In this document: in pieces, positions 8,566 through 15,503 of the stretch | Position numbering within the stretch: position 1 is the first letter of the stretch | How the letters are laid out: each line of letters starts with the position of its first letter | Source of the DNA: Enterobacter asburiae | GTDB taxonomy: Bacteria; Pseudomonadota; Gammaproteobacteria; Enterobacterales; Enterobacteriaceae | Direction: 5' to 3' | Assembly (NCBI RefSeq): GCF_024599655.1 | Contig: NZ_CP102247.1 | Location: 2,914,001-2,978,000 of the forward strand | DNA: 64,000 nucleotides | Translations under genes and position numbers: made by a program | Notes under the pieces: generated by a model | The model's database searches: none | What the model was told of the DNA's origin: nothing | Seen by the model: the letters and a program-made list of their open reading frames with translations, nothing else

Positions 8566-8930
8566 TTTTTATTCCCCAATGTAACGTTAAGATAGTCACG
8601 CACGCCACGCTTTACCAAATCAGCAATGTTATTCCGTTGATTCAATGCGCGGCGTGCTTTAAGGGCTTCTGTTAGATTCCCTGATTTGAATAACTCCTTA
8701 GTATTATTCAAATCAGGTTCAACAATTTCATTTAGCACATATTCATATTTATCTTTCTGCGCTGCCGGAATCGTTGCATTCATTTTCTGTGCATAACGCA
8801 TACCTTCAATATAATCAGTAAAAATTCGTTTAGGTTTGACGCCACGATTTGCTACATTTTGGTCTGATGGAACATCTTCAACCCTTTTACCTTTACGCCA
8901 AAAAAAGACGCCATATTTTTTATCAGCCAT
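8562..8930 (-). CDS. Unknown 122-aa protein in the tail-chaperone (gpG-like) position
   Basis: Starts MADKKYGVFFWRKGKRVEDV and is followed by a helical, charged body. There is no signal peptide or membrane segment. AGAGGAAATC precedes the ATG with good spacing. The end reads AAT AAA AAA TGA, and the downstream gene starts on the overlapping ATG. A -1 slip on the A6 run would fuse the two. By position (two genes before a tape measure) it could be the short tail-assembly chaperone, but I do not recognise the sequence. It overlaps the 23-codon gene before it by 8 bp. Confidence 0.6.
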   Translation of the reverse strand: MADKKYGVFFWRKGKRVEDVPSDQNVANRGVKPKRIFTDYIEGMRYAQKMNATIPAAQKDKYEYVLNEIVEPDLNNTKELFKSGNLTEALKARRALNQRNNIADLVKRGVRDYLNVTLGNKK

Positions 8931-8994
8931 TTTTGATTTCCTCTTTAAGAATCAGGAAAGCCCAAAACATTACAACCATGATTGCAATTGTCAT
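8923..8994 (-). CDS. 23-aa single-span membrane peptide
   Basis: The frame MTIAIMVVMFWAFLILKEE... is one hydrophobic span of about 16 residues followed by a charged tail. AAGGAAGTGTAGC gives a well-placed ribosome site. It lies tightly packed between the 104-aa and 122-aa genes, and its stop overlaps the next start. This layout suggests real translation, at least as a coupling leader; function unknown. Confidence 0.5.
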   Translation of the reverse strand: MTIAIMVVMFWAFLILKEEIKNG

Positions 8995-9014
8995 GCTACA
9001 CTTCCTTTATTTAA

Positions 9015-9329
9015 TTAATTGGATTGTGCACGTTCGATTGTAAGAGCATCAATCAGGGCTTGCGTTGATTGCATCTTTTCCAAAGTCTCACTTACTTTAT
9101 TAACGTGGCTATTAATCTTGTTTTCACCATTATCCCATTGTCCAAACCCCAAATTTGTAACTCCAATACGGGTTAAGTTTGCAACCTCATTATTATATTG
9201 ATTTAGAAGATTTTGCATTCTCGATTGCAGCACCTGACTATATTCATTATCATCAATCATTCGGTTTTTATATTTTTGCTGATACATTTTAATTTTCCTA
9301 TTTTTAAATTTAGATAAAAGAGTGTGCAT
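9015..9329 (-). CDS. Unknown 104-aa coiled-coil protein
   Basis: A lysine- and glutamine-rich N-terminus (MHTLLSKFKNRKIKMYQQKY) is followed by heptad-like helices (NLLNQYNNEVANL; HVNKVSETLEKMQSTQALID). A strong AGAGGAAACTC precedes the ATG at 9329. No membrane segment or recognised domain is seen. It opens the block of small genes upstream of the tape measure, so a structural or assembly role is possible but unproven. Confidence 0.6.
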   Translation of the reverse strand: MHTLLSKFKNRKIKMYQQKYKNRMIDDNEYSQVLQSRMQNLLNQYNNEVANLTRIGVTNLGFGQWDNGENKINSHVNKVSETLEKMQSTQALIDALTIERAQSN

Positions 9330-9382
9330 GAGTTTCCTCTTTGATTTTGTGAAGTTTAAATTGTATTTATCGTATTGTTATT

Positions 9383-9547
9383 TTAAATTGAAATTTCTTT
9401 TGATAAGCGACTGATAAGCATCTTAATAATTGCATTTCTGCTTAGAGGAATCCCATTTTCTTTGTGATATTTATTTTTATAACTTTCAATTATCTCTATT
9501 TCATCATCTGACAGATATACAGCAACCTTATTCTTGCAGTTAGGCAT
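9383..9547 (-). CDS. Ribbon-helix-helix DNA-binding protein
   Basis: A 54-aa frame begins MPNCKNKVAVYLSDDEIEII and contains a short strand (KVAVYL) and two helices separated by a turn (ENGIPLSRNAIIKML). This is the Arc/MetJ/CopG ribbon-helix-helix layout. The ATG is at 9547, and the gene is divergent from the 119-aa gene at 9655. The 107-bp gap is the obvious place for its operator. It probably represses the tail-module genes downstream, its own promoter, or both. Confident as a fold; target inferred. Confidence 0.7.
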   Translation of the reverse strand: MPNCKNKVAVYLSDDEIEIIESYKNKYHKENGIPLSRNAIIKMLISRLSKEISI

Positions 9548-9654
9548 GAATCATCCTCTTGTTGTGGCGATGAGTTCATTCTATTATATAGGCATAGTAT
9601 CAACAAGGGAATTGCACCTATATTTCACCTACACTCTATCTAAAGGATCAAATT

Positions 9655-10014
9655 ATGATCAAGTCTGTCAACACATCGCCTATAAGCAAAGAAGAAGCAC
9701 TCTCATTAGTCAATCAAGCCGCATCTAACCTATTGAAAGCAGAGGAAAGGTTAGATTACCTGACCAGAAAAACATATTTAATCCAAATAACAATCAATAA
9801 CAAAACTTATTTTTTATGTGACGATGATTCTTTAAATGAAAAATTCGGCGGGGCAATTAAATTCAAACGAAAATGCGATGCACAACAAGAATTAATGTTT
9901 TGGCTGGAACGAATAGATGCGATCGGGAATCCAAATCTAAAGTGTGAAATTGTGATTGAAAAGGATTTGCTTCGTAACTTTATCTCACACACTAAAAAAC
10001 AAATTAACAAATAA
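9655..10014 (+). CDS. Unknown 119-aa protein
   Basis: AAAGGATCAAATT precedes the ATG. The sequence has an N-terminal helix (EEALSLVNQAASNLLKAEERLDYL), then a beta-rich centre (YLIQITINNKTYFLCDD) and a helical C-terminus. It is soluble, with no recognised domain. It lies just upstream of the lipoprotein gene on the same strand, probably as a two-gene cargo unit. Base composition is as AT-rich as the rest of the element. Confidence 0.6.
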   Translation: MIKSVNTSPISKEEALSLVNQAASNLLKAEERLDYLTRKTYLIQITINNKTYFLCDDDSLNEKFGGAIKFKRKCDAQQELMFWLERIDAIGNPNLKCEIVIEKDLLRNFISHTKKQINK

Positions 10015-10099
10015 ATATAGTCTTATTAATGGAACCGCTAATTACAAACCTGCATGGGTGATTTAACCTAATCGCCCTTCCATCTCCCGGATAAATAAA

Positions 10100-10582
10100 A
10101 TGCAAAAACAATCATCCACCATAGCATTATGTTTATTAGCTGCCAGTTTAACAGGATGCGCCCAACGTAATGCAATTATAGAACATGTTAATGAATTAAA
10201 ACCCAATCATAATAAATCTCTGGTACTCTCACAAAATGACGATGGATTATTAATCTGTAAAAACGAGCGTGATGAATCTTTCAACCTGGAAATTACTGGT
10301 GTTTATCCCGAAATGCTCAATGACATTACTCATCTTTACCGCAAAGGAACAACATTAAGCGATCCTGACCACCATATTACAGGGCTAATAGATCAAGGTG
10401 AAATAAAAATAGAGGGTGAGAATATAGAATTGTACACTGAAATGGTTTCAGCTATACCGCCACAAATCGGATTGATTTATTTTTATAAAAACAAAAATGA
10501 GTATTATGCCTTTAAAACAAAGTCCCCTATAACACCGCATTTAGACAACTTCTTTTTGTGTCATCACGTCACTAGGGGATAG
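10100..10582 (+). CDS. Unknown lipoprotein carried by the element
   Basis: A 160-aa protein with a type II signal sequence, including the lipobox LTGC at residues 18-21 (MQKQSSTIALCLLAASLTGC). The residue after the cysteine is alanine, so sorting to the outer membrane is expected. The mature part is mixed alpha/beta with two further cysteines (LLICKNE, FFLCHH). I do not recognise the family. Satellites and prophages often carry envelope lipoproteins that block superinfection, but nothing here proves that. Confidence 0.65.
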   Translation: MQKQSSTIALCLLAASLTGCAQRNAIIEHVNELKPNHNKSLVLSQNDDGLLICKNERDESFNLEITGVYPEMLNDITHLYRKGTTLSDPDHHITGLIDQGEIKIEGENIELYTEMVSAIPPQIGLIYFYKNKNEYYAFKTKSPITPHLDNFFLCHHVTRG

Positions 10583-10851
10583 ATGCAGCATAGGCGCACT
10601 AAGCGCCTCTCTAAGCCGCTCCAACTCCAACCCTACGAATCACACTTTGTTCTGCTTTCCATTGTCTGTTGGTACGTTTCCGGCGCAAATCCTAGGCATT
10701 GAGCGTCATGGTGCATTCGCCCTATCACATACCACCAACAACAGCCCCCGCAAGTTCAATTTGTGATCGATGGCTTCACTGGACGCATCATGAGGCGTTT
10801 AGGCTCAAAGACATACAATCATACAATCGCCTTACCTTATAGAGTTTAACG

Positions 10852-12024
10852 CTACAACGGGGCAGCAGGAGGAGCGCCATGATGAATGTCTTTTAGGTCT
10901 AGATTTTTAGTTTCTTCCAAAATAGACCTTTCTAAATAAGAATAGGCTAAATGTCTAAGATGGCTTTCATCTTCGGATAAATGATTTCTGACTCCATGCA
11001 CAATTTTGGATCTTATCTGATATATTCTTTTAAAAGTTTCCTTTATATGTTTTCTATCTTGAATTTTATTCCCTATTAGATAAGCGCATCTATCGGAGAG
11101 AATTGTTGTTAGACCACCCTCAGAATCATCATCACCAAAAATTGATTCAAGCCCCATACAAATTTGAATGAAAGCCATAGTTTCATCATCAGTGATTTCA
11201 GATTGCACCAACCAATCAATAGCAGCCCTAATGCGCAGTGCTTCTTTTGAGTCGTCCTTTATTAGTGCATTTAACAAGAGAAGTGAGTGATTTATTTTTT
11301 CTACAATATAGCCGTTTTCAAATTCAGAATTAAAGATAAAGTTGTGCAAAAACTTCCCCACTGACTCCGATATGTAAACCCTACTGTTCATCCAAGGATA
11401 CTTAACATTGACACAATCAATCTCAATTGTATCAGCAGTACCAGACAATGATTGTAATAATGTGGATGTCAGATTAGTTTTTCCTGACTTAATCAGCTTG
11501 ATGGTTTTAATTAAAAAAATGAAGACTTTCAAATCTTGCAAGATCGACTTTATAAATGAACCAGGATAACTTCCTGAGAGATATCCATTCTTTTTTATGC
11601 TCGCAATCACATACTTTTCTTTTTCAGGGAACAAACCGAAGGCGATACTCTCACCCGTCCTAATTGATACAAACTCATAATCAATCGGCTCTATATCGAT
11701 TTTAAGATTTCTAAAGTGAAAATCAATGGAGTAATCCATCGGTGTTTCACAGTAAACATTGCATAAAGCATCCACAAAATCATCTATCGCTTGCGCATCC
11801 GTTGTCGATCTGTCTTTGAAATGGTGTTTTTTCATTCCATCAAAAATAATCCAACATGATAATGCATCAATTTTAAACTTAATCTTTCTTTTATTAAGCT
11901 CATTTGCCAGTGCTTCATAAAGAGAAAAGTCATAATGACCAGCCCGACCAGTAAAGACTATTTCTGGCTTGAAAAATATCTCTCTGATTGTATCTTTAAT
12001 TTTCGTTTTCGCTTTCTCGTGCAT
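10852..12024 (-). CDS. ApeA-like HEPN-domain protein, probable antiphage effector
   Basis: A 390-aa protein. The N-terminal two-thirds is a mixed fold I do not recognise. The C-terminal region from about residue 285 (FIQICMGLESIFGDD...YQIRSKIVHGVRNHL) matches the HEPN domain found in ApeA-like proteins, with the R-X4-H catalytic motif in RSKIVH. HEPN proteins are commonly metal-independent RNases in abortive infection. It stands alone between the lipoprotein and the regulator region, with 89-bp repeat copy 2 just upstream, typical of a swappable cargo slot. It ends GAPPAAPL. Substrate and trigger are unknown. Confidence 0.65.
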   Translation of the reverse strand: MHEKAKTKIKDTIREIFFKPEIVFTGRAGHYDFSLYEALANELNKRKIKFKIDALSCWIIFDGMKKHHFKDRSTTDAQAIDDFVDALCNVYCETPMDYSIDFHFRNLKIDIEPIDYEFVSIRTGESIAFGLFPEKEKYVIASIKKNGYLSGSYPGSFIKSILQDLKVFIFLIKTIKLIKSGKTNLTSTLLQSLSGTADTIEIDCVNVKYPWMNSRVYISESVGKFLHNFIFNSEFENGYIVEKINHSLLLLNALIKDDSKEALRIRAAIDWLVQSEITDDETMAFIQICMGLESIFGDDDSEGGLTTILSDRCAYLIGNKIQDRKHIKETFKRIYQIRSKIVHGVRNHLSEDESHLRHLAYSYLERSILEETKNLDLKDIHHGAPPAAPL

Positions 12025-12117
12025 TTTAACTTTCTTTTTAAGAAATCAGTTTTGTAAGTTTAAGGTGATTTTTTAGAAAATGAAAGAGTCGAAATGTGTC
12101 AAACTTCAAATGATTAG

Positions 12118-12206
12118 GTTCGCTACGCTCACGCCCCTACGGGGCTGGTGGGTGAAGAAAAGGAAGTTTTGAAACCACATTCTTTCCACCCACCAGCGCG
12201 GAGCGC
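12118..12206. repeat. Dispersed element repeat, copy 2 (89 bp, full)
   Basis: Identical over all 89 bases to 17496-17584. It contains the palindrome CCCCTACGGGG and an 11-bp inverted pair GCTGGTGGGTG / CACCCACCAGC that would form a large hairpin. It lies 94 bp upstream of the HEPN start. Confidence 0.95.
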
Positions 12207-12346
12207 AGCAAGGCGAAGCCGCAGCTAAAATCAAAATTAGATACCCGTCAAAATTCGTATTTGTTAACTAGTACAGAAATGCAATTAATAACCATCACAC
12301 GCGCGCGCGCAACATGCCCCACTATGCGATGTGTTAGCAAAAACAA

Positions 12347-12376
12347 AAATGCGCCCCTTAAATTAGAGACGCATTG
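12347..12376 (-). terminator. Putative terminator after the Ner-like gene
   Basis: Minus-strand arms AATGCGTCTC and GGGGCGCATT pair imperfectly and are followed by TTTGTTTTTG, directly after the stop at 12383. Confidence 0.6.
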
Positions 12377-12382
12377 ATTTAT

Positions 12383-12634
12383 CTAAACAGGTTTTCGAAT
12401 CACACGATTTTTTGGAGAGCCATCTTTTTCAAAATACCTAGAAGGCCAAATTTCTTGAGGTGACACGCCAATTGCATTAGCAATAATTAATTCGCCTCTA
12501 GGCCATTCTCTACTAAGTGCATTTAGCAACGTGCTACTTGATAAACCATGCTCACGGGATAACCCCGCCATACTGATTTTCTTTTTCTTTAAAGCGGCAA
12601 GAATATCCGCTTTGTGCCAGTCTGTTTCCTGCAT
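12383..12634 (-). CDS. Ner-like (Mu Ner/Nlp family) transcriptional regulator
   Basis: An 83-aa protein. DWHKADILAALKKKK, GLSREHGLSSSTLLNAL and the ending IGVSPQEIWPSRYF are the landmarks of the Ner/SfsB family of lambda-repressor-like helix-turn-helix proteins. I chose the ATG at 12634, which has GGGG about 7 bases upstream and gives the normal family length. The frame stays open for 68 further codons to 12838; that extension includes a Cys- and Arg-rich stretch (VCWYCKPRRDRHHGDAC) of unknown meaning. The gene faces away from the replication block, so it is the natural lysogeny-type switch. Its operator is probably in 12635-12960. Confidence 0.75.
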   Translation of the reverse strand: MQETDWHKADILAALKKKKISMAGLSREHGLSSSTLLNALSREWPRGELIIANAIGVSPQEIWPSRYFEKDGSPKNRVIRKPV

Positions 12635-12856
12635 ACATGCATCCCCGTGGTGACGATCACGACGAGGTTTGCAGTACCAGCAAACAAACAAAACTGGCGA
12701 GCCTTTCGACTCCCTCGCCGTGACCGCCATAACTGACGTGCGCACGCGCATCGGCAATTCCTTGCCAATGGTTTTGTTTGTTTGGGGCTGCAAATCCCCA
12801 CCAGCGCCTTTTTCACGCTGGTAGAAGGAATTTACCACAAATCGACAACACCCCCA

Positions 12857-12868
12857 ACCCCTAGGGGT
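12857..12868. promoter_or_regulatory. Perfect palindrome, candidate operator
   Basis: ACCCCTAGGGGT is a perfect 12-bp palindrome about 220 bp upstream of the Ner-like start, in the divergent control region. It is a candidate site for the Ner-like regulator; inference only. Confidence 0.4.
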
Positions 12869-12915
12869 GTACCCAACTCACAGTTCATTCACTTGAACGA
12901 CCTTCATTCATCAAC

Positions 12916-12950
12916 CTCTATAAAAAGCATTCCAATGCTTATTTATAGAG
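12916..12950. repeat. Inverted repeat beside the iterons
   Basis: CTCTATAAAAAGCATT and AATGCTTATTTATAGAG pair with one bulge and a 2-nt loop. It lies 21 bp before the first iteron, and could be an origin hairpin or a terminator insulating the origin. Confidence 0.7.
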
Positions 12951-12971
12951 TGGCGAATGAGTGAATATGAA

Positions 12972-13130
12972 GGTGAATTTTTGGTTGAATAATTCAGGTG
13001 AATATTCAGGTGAATGAATCGGCCTGTAAGCCCCGCCGCGCCTGGGTTTCGTGGTGAATGAAGGGCTGAATGATTCAGGTGAATCATTCGGTGAATATTC
13101 AGGTGAATTTAATTCGGTCAAATATTCACC
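12972..13130 (+). repeat. Iteron cluster, probable replication origin
   Basis: Seven direct copies of GGTGAAT(N) start at 12972, 12997, 13009, 13053, 13078, 13090 and 13102, with one inverted copy at 13123-13130 and GGTTGAAT variants nearby. The first three copies recur with the same 25- and 12-bp spacing exactly 81 bp later. The octamer resembles the type I iterons (GGTGAACA) bound by the satellite P4 alpha protein, as I remember them. The position, next to helicase and primase genes, supports an origin. Confidence 0.75.
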
Positions 13131-13458
13131 ACCCATTCGAATAGGTTGAATGAATTGGTTGAATTATCACCAGCGAGCAATGCACATAAAATGAACGATT
13201 TCGTCCAACTAAAAATCACTAAATCCATTTTATTGATTCTTTTTATTATCAGATTCAATTTAAATTGATCACAATTAGTTAAGCCAGAATGATTTTTAAT
13301 TTTTAAAATTGAATTTACATACAGTGGTTTTAGCCTCAATCTGTTGACAGTTAGTTAGACTTTAGCTGGTAGTGCTTACTATATCCGGTAATGCTTGCCG
13401 CTATTCCTCCCCTCGCCTACCATGACCGCACTCAGAATACATCTAAGAGATACCCTAC

Positions 13459-13665
13459 ATGAGCGATTTAATTACACCTCGTGAAGCACAACTTTTGGCT
13501 AAAATTGGATCAACCGCTTTTTATATGGCTAAACGTTTTAACCCTAAAGAATTTCCAAAAGAGCATGTAGTTACTTGCGATAAAAACAAAAAAACAAAGC
13601 ATCTATATAAAAAAGAAGAAGTAATTGAATTTTTCTTAATTAAATATCCAAATTACGGTGAATGA
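13459..13665 (+). CDS. AlpA-like small DNA-binding protein
   Basis: A 68-aa protein: a helix-turn-helix-like start (ITPREAQLLAKIGSTAFYMAK) then RFNPKEFPKEHVV and a final KKEEVIEFFLIKYP. This is the AlpA/excisionase-type winged-helix layout. The same core (AAKRFNPKEFP...FFTKYP) recurs in the protein at 15177-15503, so the two are paralogues either side of the helicase gene. It is first in the rightward operon, one base before the helicase start. It may activate or excise, or help the origin. Confidence 0.65.
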   Translation: MSDLITPREAQLLAKIGSTAFYMAKRFNPKEFPKEHVVTCDKNKKTKHLYKKEEVIEFFLIKYPNYGE

Positions 13666-13666
13666 T

Positions 13667-15160
13667 ATGCGCACAGGAATGTTTATTGATTGGTCTGCTA
13701 TTCCTGATTATTATTACACTCTCGCGATTGATTATTACGCACCCGCCAACTACGGTGAGTGGTCTGAATATGATGGTATAAATGATGAATTGTGTGCAAT
13801 TGAATTAGCTGAAATTCAATTGCAATCAGAAAAGCGGTTACGCCCTGTAATTGAAAATCTATTTAACCGAAAACAGGTCGGCTTCCTTTATGGTGAATCC
13901 AACACAGGCAAATCATTTGCGGCATTATCTCTTTTAAACAGAGTTGCACAGGGTAAACCGTGGGCTGGTTTGCGAGTTGCTAAAGAATGCCATGCTTTTT
14001 ATTTTGATGGTGAAACAGGCGTTGAAATCAAAGATCGAAATACAGCGTGGTCTAATAAGTTTAATAGTGGCGTTAAAAATGACAGAATGCACATCTTGTC
14101 ACCACAAATAAACTTATTTGATAAAGAAATACAGAATCGAATAATAAATGATGTAAATAAAATTACCAATAACAAAGGCGGCATCATTTGTTTTGATACG
14201 CTTTCTTCATTTTTGGCATACTACACAAAAAAAAGCATTGATGGAAAAACCATTTTGGATATGGAAAATCCTGATGAAAATGATGCTATTGCAATGCGTA
14301 AGCTGATTTCGATTTTGAAAAGAATTGCAGTAGAAACAAATTCTTTTGTCTTGATGGTTCACCACGGCGGCAAAGATGCGGCTAAAGGTATGAAAGGAGC
14401 CATTACCCTTAAAAATGACTCTGATACAGTCATTAAACTAGAGCAAATGCAGGGTAATGATTTTGGGTTATCCGTATCACTCACTATCGAAAAAAACCGT
14501 AGCGCTGCAAAATTACCAGTGATGCAATTTGATTTATGCACAGCGGATAACGGAATTACCGTCTGTGAATTACATGATATTAATAATGAATTATGCGATT
14601 ATCCTGAAGAAAATGAAAAAGGTTATCAGGTAAACGCCAATACTAAGACGTTGGTATTTATTGATAGGCCAACTCCAGTAATTGCAGCAGGAAAAATAGA
14701 ACGCAAACAAGCTAATGATGAACCATTTATCATGCAGCAATCACCGAAAAATGATTATGCGCAAATGCACACGCAACAGCGGCAACCACTAACAACGCAA
14801 CAGCATAATAAGCAATTAATGCAAAACGCTGTAAATGCAGAATCATATGAAGCAGGAGTTAATTTTACTCAAAATGCTGCGCGTAATAACACTCTCGCTT
14901 ACGAGTCATATATGAGCGAGTTAAAAAAGAAAAATGCACCAGCACAAGAGCGAGTTTTAGAAAGGATAATACAGTTAATGGAATTTAGTGCTGATGGCTG
15001 TGTACATGAATCCGATTTAACGAAGGCATTAAAAATTGAGTATAAAATGCAGCCAAATAATATAAAGCGAGCAATTACAGGGCTTGAACGATGTAGATTC
15101 ATTATGAATAATCGAGGGAAAATTCATATCATTACCCCACCAGCACAGATAATGACTTAA
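13667..15160 (+). CDS. RepA-type hexameric replicative helicase (AAA ATPase)
   Basis: A 497-aa protein. Walker A is GESNTGKS near residue 90, Walker B is GGIICFDTL near residue 170, and the sensor region FVLMVHHGGKDAAKGMKGA is near residue 230. All match RSF1010 RepA-like, RecA-fold helicases. The C-terminal 150 residues are Q/N-rich and end in a winged-helix-like region (VHESDLTKALKIEYKMQPNNIKRAI). The ATG at 13667 is one base after the previous stop and has CGGTGA upstream; a GTG at 13658 is an alternative. It presumably unwinds the iteron origin. Confidence 0.8.
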   Translation: MRTGMFIDWSAIPDYYYTLAIDYYAPANYGEWSEYDGINDELCAIELAEIQLQSEKRLRPVIENLFNRKQVGFLYGESNTGKSFAALSLLNRVAQGKPWAGLRVAKECHAFYFDGETGVEIKDRNTAWSNKFNSGVKNDRMHILSPQINLFDKEIQNRIINDVNKITNNKGGIICFDTLSSFLAYYTKKSIDGKTILDMENPDENDAIAMRKLISILKRIAVETNSFVLMVHHGGKDAAKGMKGAITLKNDSDTVIKLEQMQGNDFGLSVSLTIEKNRSAAKLPVMQFDLCTADNGITVCELHDINNELCDYPEENEKGYQVNANTKTLVFIDRPTPVIAAGKIERKQANDEPFIMQQSPKNDYAQMHTQQRQPLTTQQHNKQLMQNAVNAESYEAGVNFTQNAARNNTLAYESYMSELKKKNAPAQERVLERIIQLMEFSADGCVHESDLTKALKIEYKMQPNNIKRAITGLERCRFIMNNRGKIHIITPPAQIMT

Positions 15161-15176
15161 TATATAGGATACTAAA

Positions 15177-15503
15177 ATGACCGATATAAATTACATGCGC
15201 GAAAAAATGCGTAAGCTACAGATTGAAAAATACGTTAATGAGAATAAAAGGCTAATCGCGGCACAGATAAAAGAACAATCCCAGAAAGTACAACTTACAG
15301 GGCTGGTGTGTGGTGATGATGCTGTAGCTTTGTCTGGTGTGAGCAAGCCAATGTTTTATGCAGCTAAACGATTTAACCCGAAAGAATTTCCTCAGGCGAT
15401 TTATCAAGAACATGAGGGCTACATCTGGTATCGAAAACAAGATATTGTCGATTTCTTTACAAAGTACCCAGCTCGCCGATATGGTGGTAAATATAATGGC
15501 TAA
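15177..15503 (+). CDS. AlpA-like DNA-binding protein with N-terminal extension
   Basis: A 108-aa protein. About 45 lysine- and glutamine-rich helical residues precede a core (GDDAVALSGVSKPMFYAAKRFNPKEFP...VDFFTKYP) paralogous to the protein at 13459. AGGATACTAAA precedes the ATG. Its end overlaps the primase start by 8 bp, so the two are coupled. It may load the primase or bind the iterons; function is inferred from context only. Confidence 0.6.
   Translation: MTDINYMREKMRKLQIEKYVNENKRLIAAQIKEQSQKVQLTGLVCGDDAVALSGVSKPMFYAAKRFNPKEFPQAIYQEHEGYIWYRKQDIVDFFTKYPARRYGGKYNG

Larger units (their letters stand above)
12025..12382. other. Non-coding spacer between the HEPN and regulator genes
   Basis: Holds 89-bp repeat copy 2 (12118-12206) and a 15-bp alternating purine-pyrimidine tract ending in (GC)5 at 12296-12310. 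A probable terminator of the Ner-like gene is at 12347-12376. I see no coding potential on either strand. Confidence 0.7.
12635..13458. other. Control and replication-origin region of the element
   Basis: An 824-bp stretch without a convincing gene between the divergent regulator and replication operon. It holds the in-frame upstream extension of the Ner-like gene (to 12838), a perfect 12-bp palindrome (12857-12868), a 16-bp inverted repeat (12916-12950), the iteron cluster (12972-13130) and a very AT-rich stretch (13190-13330) that could be the unwinding region. Confidence 0.7.

Noticed and set aside
10583..10851. Small RNA or gene in the spacer before the HEPN gene
   Set aside because: Only a weak AGGCGC/GCGCCT hairpin near 10592-10608 was seen; no coding frame, promoter or known RNA could be supported.
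12589..12816. 75-aa frame overlapping the Ner-like gene in another phase
   Set aside because: No ribosome site and the Ner-like frame carries the recognisable domain.
12972..13130. Possible CRISPR array
   Set aside because: Repeats are only 8 bp with 12-44 bp spacing and one inverted copy, and no cas gene is present; iterons explain it better.
12939..13339. Two leftward open frames, one with repeated SPEYSP-like residues
   Set aside because: They are the reverse-strand reading of the iterons and the AT-rich origin; no ribosome sites, and the residue repeats follow the 12-bp DNA repeat.
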